Positions 36,020 through 47,322 of a stretch of 64,000 bases of DNA are shown in pieces; the first letter of the stretch is position 1, and every line of letters begins with the position of its first letter. This DNA comes from Heterodera schachtii (lineage: Eukaryota; Nematoda; Chromadorea; Rhabditida; Heteroderidae), in the NCBI GenBank assembly GCA_023374025.1, contig SIJG01000134.1, positions 1 to 64,000 on the forward strand, given 5' to 3'. The notes under the pieces are model-generated. The model searched no databases. It saw nothing but the letters and a program-made list of their open reading frames with translations, and had not been told where the DNA came from. Position numbers and translations under genes: made by a program.

Positions 36020-37305
36020 AACAACAACAACAGAAACAACACAAGAGCAACAAAAAGAACAACAACAAAAACAACAACAATAACAACAGCAACAACACAA
36101 CAACAACAGCAACAACAACAGCAACAACACAACAACAACAGCAACAACAACTGCAACACAACAGCAACAACACAGCAGCAACAACGGCAACAACAGCAAT
36201 AACAGCAACAACACAACAGCAACAACACAGCAGCAACAACGGCAACAACAACAGCAACAATAGCAACAACAACAACAGCACAACAGCAACAACACAACAG
36301 CAACAACAACAACAACAGCAACAACACAACAGCAACAACACAACAACAACAGCAACAACACAACAACAACAGCAACAACAACTGCAACACAACAGCAACA
36401 ACACAGCAGCAACAACGGCAACAACAGCAATAACAGCAACAACACAACAGCAACAACACAGCAGCAACAACGGCAACAACACAGCAGCAACAACGGCAAC
36501 AACAGCAATAACAGCAACAACACAACAGCAACAACACAGCAGCAACAACGGCAACAACAACAGCAACAATAGCAACAACAACAGCAACAACAGCAACACA
36601 GCAACAACACAACAGCAACAACGGCAACAACACAGCAGCAACAACGGCAACAACAGCAATAACAGCAACAACACAACAGCAACAACACAGCAGCAACAAC
36701 GGCAACAACAACAGCAACAATAGCAACAACAACAGCAACAACAGCAACACAGCAACAACACAACAGCAACAACGGCAACAACACAGCAGCAACAACGGCA
36801 ACAACAGCAATAACAGCAACAACACAACAGCAACAACACAGCAGCAACAACGGCAACAACACAGCAGCAACAACGGCAACAACAGCAATAACAGCAACAA
36901 CACAACAGCAACAACACAGCAGCAACAACGGCAACAACAACAGCAACAATAGCAACAACAACAGCAACAACAGCAACACAGCAACAACACAACAGCAACA
37001 ACAGCAACAACAACAGCAACAACAACAGCAACAACAACAGCAACAAACAACAACAGCAACAACAACAACAGCAACAAAAGCAACAACACAACAGCAACAA
37101 CAACAGCAACAATAGCAACAACAACAGCAACAACAATAGCAACAGCAACAACAGCAACAACAACAGCAACAATAGCAACAACAACAGCAACAATAGCAAC
37201 AACAATAGCAACGACAGCAACAATAGCAACAACAGCAACAACAATAACAACAACAACACAACAGCAACAACAACAGCAACAACTCAACAACAACAGCAAC
37301 AAGAA
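36020..37305. repeat. CAA/CAG higher-order minisatellite, 1.3 kb
   Basis: Built of CAA and CAG triplets organised into a higher-order block of roughly 170-270 bp that contains GCAGCAACAACGGCAACAAC and recurs at least four times (about 36170, 36400, 36640, 36840). Open in several frames on both strands, coding poly-Asn/Gln/Thr or poly-Leu/Cys, all without support as genes. Confidence 0.9.
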
Positions 37306-37469
37306 CATCTTTGAATTCATAAAACTTCCATTTTATCATCTTTTTTTTTATTAAAAAGCGAACAAAAATAAACAAATTCATTTGAAGCAATAAATTTATA
37401 ATATTTTTTGTAAATATTGAGAATAGTAAAAACGATTTTGTGGCATTTAATATTTTTTTAAAAGTTTAA

Positions 37470-37803
37470 ATGGCCAAGGCAAACAAGAGAATTTGTGAAG
37501 GAATTGGGTATTTCTAAATGGACATTTATACGATGGAAAAAAGAATTAATGCCAAAATATATTAAAAATAAGAGAATTAATTTTAATTTTAGTCATTTAA
37601 ATTTTATTTTTAGCACCAAATAAGGACAAATTACAAAAGATGAAGCAATATTTCAAAATCAAGGAAAGAAATTCGATGCTTAGTATCCGTAAAATTGCTG
37701 AGAAATTGCAAATTAGAAAAACAACTCTGATTACATGGAAAAGGAATTTGCTTCATCAAAAATATGATTTTTTTCTTTGCTACATTTATAAAATGACTCA
37801 CTA
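37470..37803 (+). CDS. HTH-repeat protein copy, two exons
   Basis: Exon 1 (about 37470-37575) encodes REFVKELGISKWTFIRWKKE, then LMPKYIKN; exon 2 opens after TTTTTAG at about 37613 and encodes NKDKLQKMKQYFKIKE, then IRKIAEKLQIRKTTLITWKR and a short tail to the stop. Each exon is one helix-turn-helix. This is the clearest copy of the repeated family and shows the intron between the two modules. Upstream coding is not found, so the gene may be 5'-truncated. It is possibly a transposase-derived DNA-binding protein; function unknown. Confidence 0.55.
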
Positions 37804-38335
37804 AATATTCTAGAAGATTGTTATCCAAATAAATGGTAAAAAGGGATTGTTATCGATGTTTTTTTTTATTATAATTCAAAATTTCATTCTTCGGATGTTA
37901 ATCCATAATAATTAGGGATGGGATTTTCACGTTTTTACATATTTTTTCTGCGGCTTAGTTACGACGAGAGAAGCCCAAAAATAGCATTTCTCCGAGCAAT
38001 TTTCGATTTAGACCGACTTATAAAAAATAAAAGGACAATTTTAAATTGGACTGTAACTCATCAACGAATAATCTTAGAATTTGTTTTCCACTGGGGCCCG
38101 TAAATCTTAAGGGCTTAAATTAATAAATTTGAGGACGGACGAACGTAGGAAAAGTCAAAAAAAAAACAAGAAATTCCTGCAGTTTTTGACACGACTACGC
38201 GAAATTGGGTTTTTCCATTTGTCATATATTTATTTATTTAAAAAATGAGATCATTCGGACAATATTGATAACAACAATTTAATAGGATATTGATTTTAAA
38301 TAATATGTCCATTGAATGCCTATCAAAAATCGGCC
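37804..38335. other. AT-rich spacer with one MITE end
   Basis: A TAGGGATGGGATTTT end of the 10938-type family lies at 37915. Nothing else is supported. Confidence 0.4.
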
Positions 38336-38339
38336 CGCT

Positions 38340-40090
38340 GTCTCTGCCCATCCTTTGTTCATTTTGCGATGTGGAAATGGTATGAGACGTGTGCCGGAAT
38401 AATGGCTGCCATCACCACAGGGTCCTGCTGAAAAAATGGAGAAATATTTAAATTAAAATTAATTTGTAAATGTATTTTTAAGTGCCAAAAAATTTATGGT
38501 TAAATTCAAATGAATTTAATGAAAATGGCATTTTTTCTCCTAGCATTAATCCGTCAAGGACTGGAAGAATGTGTCTAGGAAAATTGTTTTTAGGTTTAGG
38601 AAGTTTACAAAAATTTCGAAAACCGAGAGAGTTGTGGGTCAGTATTTCGAAGGTCTCGAGGTCGAAAATCAAAAACCTTTGCACAATGCCAAAAAATGCC
38701 ATTAAAGAATTTTCCTCAACCCACATGCTCGGGTTTGGCGAGATTTCCAAAAAAAAATTAAATAAAAACACCAAAAAACTCACCGTCTCAATGCCATTAT
38801 GCCAAGTGTCTCTGCAAAATAATGATTTATATGATTAAATAATTAATTAACCAAAATCTTTTACTAATTTACCGGTGAGAATGCAGGCAATGACAATGCT
38901 CGTCACGGCCACAACAAACGGGTTGAAGTTCATGAACGCCACACTCGGGCCCGTAATTGTCCGTCTCCGACCACGGCACGGCCATTGCCATTATTGTGCT
39001 GTTTTTGCCGTGCAAAAGTGCTAAATAAAATATTTTTATTGAGTGCTTTATTCGGATATCAGTTCTTACTGAAATGTAATGCTTCAGGGTCAGTGAAGTC
39101 GATCAGAGTCGGTTTTTTGGGCGATGTGTCCACGAGGGAGGGAATGTCGTGTGAGAAAAAGTCGCGGTCGATGCGCGGCCCAAGTCGCACTTTGGCAGGG
39201 CCCTCAACACAACAAATTTAGCTTTGCTTAATTTAATTTTCCAAAATATCCTCACCATCCGTTCAACTGCCGCGTGGATTTCGTCCACACTTTTCCGCTT
39301 CAGGCATTCCTTTGGCGGCTCTTCGCAGTCGAGAGTCTCGACAAGGCCAAGGGTCAAACGGTGCACGTGGGCACCGAGCAAAAAGGAGCTGAACACGGAA
39401 CCAACCATTTGAATTGCTCTTTGGAACAAATCTGAACTAACAATTTTACATTCTCATTGGCTTTTCGGGATCCTTTGCTTTTACGTCGGCTGTGTGGCGA
39501 AATGGCCAATCCGCTTACACTCGCGGCACCCGCCGAATGGCCCAAAAGCGTAATGTCCTCCGGGTTTCCGCCAAAAAGTCGGATGTTCTGTCGGATGAAT
39601 TGCAGTGCGGCGAGTTGGTCCCAAAGGCCAAAGTTCCCCGGCATTTGGGCGTCAACGGAGAAGGCGAAGCCTTTGGTAAATTTTAGGGGAGAATAAGTCC
39701 AACCAAACAGTGTTTACCGTAATGAGACTTGCTAATTAACCGATTCAATTTGTGCCATTTTTTAATTTTTTCGCGGCTTACCAAAAACCCCAAGCCGGTA
39801 TTGGATGGCCACCACGACAATGCCGTGGCTGACGAATTTGGCACCGATGTCTCTGTGGTCGCCAAATTGGCGGGCACTGCCAATGGAAAAGGCACCGCCG
39901 TGGATAAGCCCAGCATGGGCAGCAGCGTTTCCACTTCCATTTGACCATTTTCTTCTTCATTTTCGTCATCGTCAATTCGTTCAGGCAATTGGAAATGTTC
40001 TTCAATGTCCGCCTCAATCGCAAATCTTTCGCCGCCTTTTGCACAATTCGCCCATCGTCCCCCTTCTCGTAATTCCTCTTTCGTCATCCC
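38340..40090 (-). pseudogene. Carboxylesterase (type-B) gene with frame breaks
   Basis: Well supported minus-strand exons: end of one at 39782 (IHGGAFSIGSA, then VVVAIQYRLGVFG), 39485-39670 (GNFGLWDQ, then the nucleophile elbow GHSAGAASV), 39256-39431 ([12 protein letters not shown]), 39070-39202 (GPRIDRDFFSHD, then PTLIDFTD), and one starting at 39020 (LLHGKNSTIMAMAVPW). Introns are GT-AG and in phase. This is the carboxylesterase/cholinesterase alpha/beta hydrolase fold; the catalytic Ser is in GHSAG. Upstream of IHGGAF the expected strand (LLPML) is in another frame, a one-base break near 39905. Near 38950 another frame change seems to occur, followed by two small in-phase exons (38780-38806 and 38353-38416). 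Probably a pseudogene or assembly errors. Confidence 0.65.
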
Positions 40091-41160
40091 TTTGCCAATC
40101 CGCTTGTCCTGCCAGCCGCTGCTCAGCTGATGTCTGCTCGCACTTTGTGTTCGGAACTGACCTGATTTGAAATTTTCGTATCAAAATTTTCAAAGAATTT
40201 TTTCCATAAAATTCTGTTTGAAAAAATTTTAATTTCTGCGGCGAGATTTTGGGATGCACGCCCCCCGCGTGGTTTGCACCCAAAAATTTAAAAAAAAATT
40301 CAAAAACATTTTTTAATTTAAATAAAGACCCGTGGTCACCAACCCCGAAAACCCTCGAACCATGTTTGCATGAGCTTTGAAAAAAAAACGTTTTTCGAAA
40401 AGGTGGGTGGACCAGTCCCATGTGAATTTCAAATTAATTTTCGACTTTTTCTCCGAATTTGGGTGGGATTGAAAAACCCGAAGAAAACATTTTTTGAAAT
40501 AAAAGCACATAGAAAAAAATGCCAACAAATCTCAAAATTTTTTTGTTTTTTTTGCCAACAAATCTCAAAATTTTTTTGTTTTTAAAGTCTCTAATTGAAA
40601 AACAGCCTAATAACTAATGAGGGATTATAAAACCTTCAAACGCGTCTTCAACAGAAGCCCAGTCATGGTCCGATGCAACACGAAGGCACAACACGCTGGA
40701 AAAAGGAAACAGAAATTAGTAGGGGAATGGAGAGGAAAATGGAGCGAATTGGGGAAAGAACATTGTTTTGATTAGGAGTTGATTCTGGCACCAATTTTGA
40801 CTCAATCCGACTCCCGAACCCGGATTTGAACACAATGAACGAGAATTTTGGTTAAAAATGAATTTTCGACTTTTTCCGAGACTCTCTACCGATGCCATTC
40901 ATCCCCCTTCCCTCTCACCCTTTCAAAATGACCTTTTTTTGAATTTTTGGCAAATTTTCAAAAAGCAAAAGAACTGTTCACAAACCTCTCCGCCGTCATC
41001 ATTAGGGCTGTTAAAAATATGTAGAAAAAGTAATAAAAATATGTACATATGCAAATATGTGAAAGAAAAACAAAATACATATGTACAAAAACCTAAAATG
41101 TGTACCAAATATATATAAATGTAAATATAAATAGCATTTTTAAATGGTTATTTTTTTGGA
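40091..41160. other. AT-rich DNA downstream of foldbacks
   Basis: Includes a direct duplication of a CAACAAATCTCAAAATTTTT segment at 40523 and 40556. No gene is supported. Confidence 0.4.
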
Positions 41161-41164
41161 AAAA

Positions 41165-43050
41165 AATTCTTTCTAACAATGAGAAGACGAAATGACGACG
41201 TAAAAAAATTTTAGGAATTTTTTTCCGAAAAAGGGGTGTAACATTAGAATAGGGACACTTTTTTCAGAAGGCTGTAACTTTTCGAGTTTAGCATTAAAAA
41301 AATTTAAAAAATTCATTTAAGCACATTTTTTTGTACTGATTAAAAAAGTCATTTGCGACAAATTGATCAGATCACTCCTTTATGGTGATCTGAAAATCAT
41401 AAAATGGCTTGAAACCCGGGAAATTTTATAAAAAAATTCCTAGGGGGCTGGAAAAATTTTTTAGTGAAAAACCATTAAGGCCATCTGAAAGAGAATAAAA
41501 TTCTCTACAAAATGGCATTTGGATGAGGGCTCTACGTCGCGTCTCCGCGGAGGCGCGTCTTGTTGAAAATGGATGTCTCAAAAATGAGGAAAAATGGCTT
41601 GAATTTGGTCATTTTTTGGATAGTCGTTATTTAGCAAGGCACCCCTCAGCGAATACTCGCCATAGAGCAATCATCCAACGACCATTTAGTAGAGAATTTT
41701 GTGCTCTTTCTGTTCGTCATATTCATCTTTTACGAAAAATTTTTCCCAACCCCCTATAAATTTTTTTTTGAATTTACTCAGATTTTCGCATTTTTTCAGC
41801 CGCAAAAATTTGTGTTTAATGATTTTTTCTGGTATAAAGTGAATAGAAACTGACCGATCGAGTTGAAATTTTAACTGTACGTAGCAATTCTGAAAATATT
41901 AAGATTCTGAAAAGGAGAAGGCGAAATGACGACAGAAAAAAATTTTACGAATTTTTTTCCGAAAAAGGGGTGTTAATTTAAAATAAAGACATTTTTTTCA
42001 GAAGGCTGTAACTTTTTGAGTTGAGCATTAAAAAATCTGAAAAAATTTATTTAAGCTTAGTTTTTTGTACTGATCAAAAAAGTCATTTGCAACAAATTGA
42101 TCAGATCACTCCTTTATGGTGATCTAAAAATCATAAAATGGCTTGAAACTGGGGAAATTTTAGAAAAAAAATCTTAGGGGGCTGGAAAATTTTTTTCGTG
42201 AAAACCCATTAAGGCAATCTAAAAGAGAATAAAATTCTCTACAAAATGGCTTTTGGATGATGTCTCTACGCCGCGTCTCCGCTGCGCTGCGTTTGGTTAA
42301 ATATCGACTACCAAAAAAAAAGACCAATTTTAAGCCATTTTCCCTTACTTTTTGCGACATTCGTATTTAGCCAAACGCTCCTCAGCAGAGATGCATTGCA
42401 CAGCCACCAACCAAAGTCCATTTTGTAGAGAATTTTGTGCTCTTTCTGTTCATCATATTCATCTTCCAAGAAAAATTTTTACCAACCCCCTAGAAATTTT
42501 TTTACGAATTTACCCAGATTTTCACATTTTTTCGCCCACAAAAATTTTGTGTTTAATGATTTTTTTCTTGCATAAAGTGATTAGAAAATGCTTATAGGAT
42601 GTCTCTACGTTATCTTCGTGTTGGTTGCTGTTAGTTTGATTCAGTTGGTCAAATGATAGAGGCGATTTAAGTCTTTTGGCACTTAATTTCTCCTGAAAAC
42701 TTAGAAAATTCAACATAACTCTCCCTAAAAGACATATTTCTGTCCGCAAAATAAACAGAAATGTGAAAAAAGATTTGTTCTTTCTTATTTAGCTTGTTTT
42801 ACCAGTTTCCTTTTGGTAGTTGTTGAGGTTTTTCTCAGTTTTTCAAAGTGTCCCTATTCTAATGTTACACCCCTTTTTCGGAAAAAAATTCTAAAATTTT
42901 TTTACGTCGTCATTTCGTGTTCTCATTGTTAGAATCTTAATATTTTCAGAATTGCTACGTGCAGTTAAAATTTCAAATCGATCGGTTCATGGGAAGTGGT
43001 CAAACTCCCAAAAAATAGGGTGTCCCTATTCTAATGTTACACAGTGTAGA
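41165..43050. mobile_element. Nested foldback unit with mariner-like end
   Basis: Two direct, diverged copies (about 41165-41760 and 41905-42490) are each internally palindromic (GGGGGCTGGAAAA against the complement of AACCCCCT, and AGAATTTTGTGC against AAAATTCTCTACAAAATGG). A third, inverted piece is at 42845-42935 (GTGTCCCTATTCTAATGTTA). At 43021-43050 GTGTCCCTATTCTAATGTTA runs on into CACAGTG and TA, a mariner/Tc1-like terminus. No transposase frame. Confidence 0.55.
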
Positions 43051-43852
43051 GTGTGAAATAGCACAAAAGGCACTTCCTGTGGAGTCCCGACATTTGCGCC
43101 AATGTCCAAATTCGGACTCAAAGTTGAATTTTTTCAAAGCCTTATAGCCTAATGCGCATTAAAATTATGAAAATGCAGTCTCCTAGTTTATTAGAAGTAG
43201 TTGAAAATTTTTTATATTTTCAAAAATTCTTTGAAGATCAAATGCTCGGTTACAATCACTTCAATTGATTATTTAAAAATTTTATGCGATCAGGGATTGA
43301 AAAAACTTAATTTTGAACCCGATTTGGACAAAGGCGCAAATGTCGGCACACGTTTCCTGTTATATGCTTATGAGGCCCTACCCAAAAATTTTAAAAAATA
43401 ATGCAACAATTGCAGATAAAATTTAGCATACAGCGAGTGGGGAAGCGGCGAGGGTTGTAGAATGGTTTTTTTGCGGTAAAATATGAATTTTGCGCGCCTT
43501 TATGTGATTTTTTAAAAATTTTGGGTGTTTTTTTAATTTAAAAACATGTTTTTAGGGCTTTTTAGGCATGCTGAATACGGATATGAATTGCCAGATAAAG
43601 TAGCAGCTTAAAATAACATAAAAACAGGTGGAACTGAGAACGACAGAACAAATTTGGAAATGCACTTGCGGGCTTTAGGGGGACATAATAAAAATGCGTT
43701 GTATATCCATATATAAATTAGACAATTTCTGTGTGTCCGCGAAAAAAGGGCCATTCAAATTAACGCGAAAATAAACATTATGCCAAATATAAAAAATAAT
43801 AAAAAAAATTTAAGTCATTTTTTGCGTACCAGGTGTTTTCGACAGTGATTGA

Positions 43853-43905
43853 TTTCGACAGTGATTGGTTTCGACAGTAGTTGATTTCGACAGTACTTTT
43901 TAATT
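43853..43905. repeat. Solo tandem 16-bp words (TTTCGACAGTGATTGA)
   Basis: Four imperfect copies. Same architecture as the other tandem-word termini, but no inverted partner was found nearby. Confidence 0.55.
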
Positions 43906-44555
43906 AGTTTTATACAAATTTATTGTACATACATATGAATTGAAATTAATATACAATTAGCATATACAAAAAAATCTATTAAACTAATCCCGAGTTTGTG
44001 TGCCAAGGTGCAAATCTGCAGGCTCTAATAGAATTCAAAAATCGAAAAACCTCTTCTATGTATCTGAGTATGAATACGGGGTCCGGGATCCCGAAATATT
44101 CGTGATCAGAGCGATTTCGAAAACCCTTGGATACTTGTTTCCAGGATTTTTTAAACCAAACAAAAATATTTTATAAAAATTTTGCCAAAAAATGGGTTCA
44201 ATTGGGATATGTAGTACCTTGAATTTTTCTTTTTAAAATTATGATTTGCCCTTTCCTTTTTTGAGTAATCAAAAATAATAATTAAAATTTTGCTTAGTTA
44301 AATAATTTCTAATTCTTCAGCGCTTGGCATTTCTTTTATTTGTAGATTATACAACTAGTAAAAATAAATATTACTTTTTTGAAATAATTTTCAAAAATTT
44401 TTAAACAAATAAATTTTTTAAAATTTGACTTTAGTTTTGATTTTGCTAATTTTGTTCTCTTTTCTAACTTTTCTTCTCGTTCATTTTACCCAAACCATTT
44501 CCTAAGTTTTTATCAAAATTTGTATAAATTTAAATAAAAAACAAAAATACTCTTA
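43906..44555. other. AT-rich spacer
   Basis: Nothing supported. Confidence 0.4.
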
Positions 44556-44559
44556 CTTT

Positions 44560-44870
44560 TATGGTATTTAGGCACTAATTCTTTTTTCTTTTCCAAAATC
44601 GCGACTTTTGCCTAATATTTTCCAATTTTCCTCTCAATTTTGCTTTTTTTTTGTAATTTTATTTTTTTCTTAATTTTTTCTTTAATTACACCAAATTTTT
44701 CGATCATTTCCCTTTTCTGTTGATTAGTTGGACCGTTCCCATTTTTTCCACCCCTAAGATCAAATTCTGAGCTTTCATTTTGGTCGTTTTGCTCATTTTG
44801 TTTAAATTTTTATAATTTCTCATTTTCTTTCATTTTTGTCCCATTTTACGCCAAATATTTCGTCAAAACT
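44560..44870 (-). pseudogene. Remnant of repeated HTH gene family
   Basis: Minus-strand reading with frame breaks: Asn/Gln-rich leader (KQNEQNDQNES), then EKFGVIKEKI and SKIERKIGKILGKSR. Same order as the copy at 6200-6886. Confidence 0.5.
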
Positions 44871-45051
44871 TGGTCGAATTTTGCCGAATTAGTATTAAAT
44901 ATTAAAAGCTACAAGTTCATTTTTTATGTCTTTGGAATATTTGTAATAATATAAATATTTTTGGGTGGCCAATTTACAGTTGGGCGCGTATGAGGTTTCT
45001 TGTTCTCACTTGAGTGGTCCAATGGGTTGTTCTTATTTTTGCGTTGGATCA

Positions 45052-46574
45052 GGGGCCTTTCAGAATTACGAACGACAAATCGACCGACAAACGACTAATT
45101 TGCCGTTTGTCTCCTAATATGTCGTTACGACAAAAAAATTCATCGTTTTGCCATTTGTCGTTTGTCTCTGTCGTCCGAATTGTCGTCCAATCAGAATTAC
45201 CAAATTTCACAGTATATTTGTCGTTTGTCGTAAATTTCTTTCCAGTTAACCGAAAATTTCATAAAGTGCAAAAAGCATGGAAAATGGCAAAAGTGTCTTT
45301 TTATGGGTTTTTTGAGGCGTAGATTCCAAATATAACATTTATTTCTTCTAATTCCAATCATGAACGCGAATTCAATAGACTTTGATAATTTGACGAAAAA
45401 TCATTGATAAATGGATAGATAATTAAAATCTAAGTTCGGATTCATGATCAGCGACTAATTTATCCCTAGGAACATAATTTTAACATGAAATACAATTTTT
45501 TGGATGAAAATTATGTGGTGTCTTTTTGGGACACTTCTCAGACGACAAATTTGAGGGGTGGTGTTGAGCGCCCCCCAAATATTTGGCGTTTGTCGTCTGA
45601 AATTTGACGTTTGTCGTAAAAACAATCAGAATTTTCGAGACAAACAACAAACGCCTAATTTCAGACGACAAACGACAAATTTCGGGAGACATACGACAAA
45701 CGACAAAATTTTTAATTCTGATTGATGATAAACGACAAAGGTCGTATACTAACGACGGTGCTATGTCGTTATATAAAAACCATCAAAAAGGGCGTTATAT
45801 AAAAAACCATCAAATGGGAATTTTCAACAAAAAACTGCCCATAACTTTTGTCAAAGTCAACCAAATTAAACATTCTTGGTATCATTGGATAGCCCCAACA
45901 TTTCTCTACAAGCTCATCTAAATTAGAAAAAATTTGGTCAAGTTTGAGCAAAGTTATGGCCAAAAGTACGCAAGGTACCAAGTTTTCACACATTTTTGGC
46001 CATCTTTTTTTGAAACTTAACGAAATTTTCTGAAATTTTGCAGGCTAATAGAGGACACTTAGGGCTATCGAATTATATCAAGAAAATAAAAAATCTAAGA
46101 AATTTATACGGACATTTTTTCATTAGACATAAAAAAATTTGATCATCAAAAATTCTGATCAAAACTTTCTCAGAACCAATAAAATTAATAAAGCTTGCTA
46201 TTATCCGAGAGCCCTACGTGTCCTCTATTAGACTGCAAAATTTCAAAAAATTTTATTGAGTTTAAAAAAAGTTATGGCCAAAAATGTGTGAAAACTTGGT
46301 ACCTTGCGTACTTTTGGCCATAACTTTGCTCAAACTTGACCAAATTTTTTAAATTTAGATGAGCTTGTAGAGAAATGTTAGGGCTATCGAATGATACCAA
46401 GAATGTTTAATTTGGTTGAGATTGACAAAAGTTATGGACAGTTTTTTGTTGAAAATTTCCATTTGATGGTTTTTTATATAACGCCCTTATTGATGGTTTT
46501 TATATAACGACTCAGCACCCTAACGACAAATATATCGTTTGTCTCTGTCGTTTGTCGTTGGTAATTCTGAAAGG
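45052..46574. mobile_element. Foldback element built of CGACAAA words
   Basis: Inverted ends GGGGCCTTTCAGAATTACGA and its near-complement at 46553-46574. The arms are filled with imperfect tandem ACGACAAAC-type words (45060-45250 and 45540-45745 on the left). Another element (45757-46519) is nested inside it. ORFs here follow the repeats. Confidence 0.7.
45757..46519. mobile_element. Nested foldback MITE, 763 bp, with 8-bp duplication
   Basis: Ends GGTGCTATGTCGTTATATAA and the complement at 46492-46519. It is flanked by a perfect 8-bp duplication CTAACGAC (45749-45756 and 46520-46527), cleanly inside the CGACAAA element. The arms contain ACCATCAAATGGG; the interior shares the module of the elements at 50-434 and 3312-3691. 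Palindromic almost throughout. Confidence 0.9.
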
Positions 46575-46575
46575 C

Positions 46576-46770
46576 CCCAGGGGCCAATCACAATTACGAA
46601 CGACAAAAGATAAACGACAAATCTGTCGTAATATACGTCGTTTGTCGTTATCTCCAATCACAATTAAAAAAATTTGTCGTTTGTCGTTTGTCTCCCGAAA
46701 TTTGTCGTTTGTCGTCTGAAATTTGGCGTTTGTCGTTTGGCGTTCGTAATTGTGATTGAAACCAACGACA
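46576..46770. mobile_element. Short foldback of CGACAAA/TTTGTCG words
   Basis: About 190 bp. GGGGCCAATCACAATTACGA pairs with TCGTAATTGTGATTG at 46744-46758 and is filled with CGTTTGTCGT words. Abuts the preceding element, with which it shares the GGGGCC start. Confidence 0.7.
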
Positions 46771-46799
46771 AACGCCAAATTTCAGACGACAGTAGTTAC

Positions 46800-47322
46800 A
46801 AGGGGACGCAGGTCAAAATTTTGGCGCTAAATTTGAATTCAAAAATTGGAATTCAAATTTTGGCTTGCTTTTTTTCTCTGCCTATAGGGCTATTTCGTTT
46901 ATTGTCTCGTGCCTATTGAGCGGTTTTGGGAGGTCAGAAGGTGTGGGGCGCTTGTGGCGCCAAATTATGAATTTAAAATTTTCTTTTTTTCTCTGTCAGA
47001 AGTACTATTTCGGTTTTCGTCTCAAACCTATTGGATGGTTTTGGGCGATGTGAGTGGAAATTTGGCGCCAAATTTAAATTCAAATTTCTTTCCTGAAAGT
47101 GTTGTGAATGTTTAAGTATTTAAATATATGTAAATTGAAAATAAATAAAATTCGATTTGTTTAAATTTAGGAATTTTTTATGATAGATTTAAAAAGGAAG
47201 AAATTTTATGAATGTCTAACAAATGAAAAGATGAAAATTTGGCCGTGTGGAAATTTATGAATGTATAAAATTTGTGAATTTATAACAATAAAAAAGGGAA
47301 AATTTGATGATGTGTCATGAAT
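46800..47322. other. AT-rich DNA, possible left edge of Polinton
   Basis: Includes a palindromic AAATTTGAATTCAAAAATTG segment near 46831. The Polinton terminal inverted repeat may begin here, but its partner would lie beyond the window, so the edge is not determined. Confidence 0.3.

Noticed and set aside
35898..37390. Three minus-strand ORFs over 430 aa (poly-Leu/Cys/Val) and a plus ORF of 248 aa
   Set aside because: Trinucleotide repeat artefacts.
38482..38838. 118-aa plus ORF opposite the esterase region
   Set aside because: Antisense to spliced esterase-side exons and lacking domain features.
46800..47322. Left terminal inverted repeat of the Polinton
   Set aside because: No match to the last bases of the window could be established by eye; the right end may lie outside.
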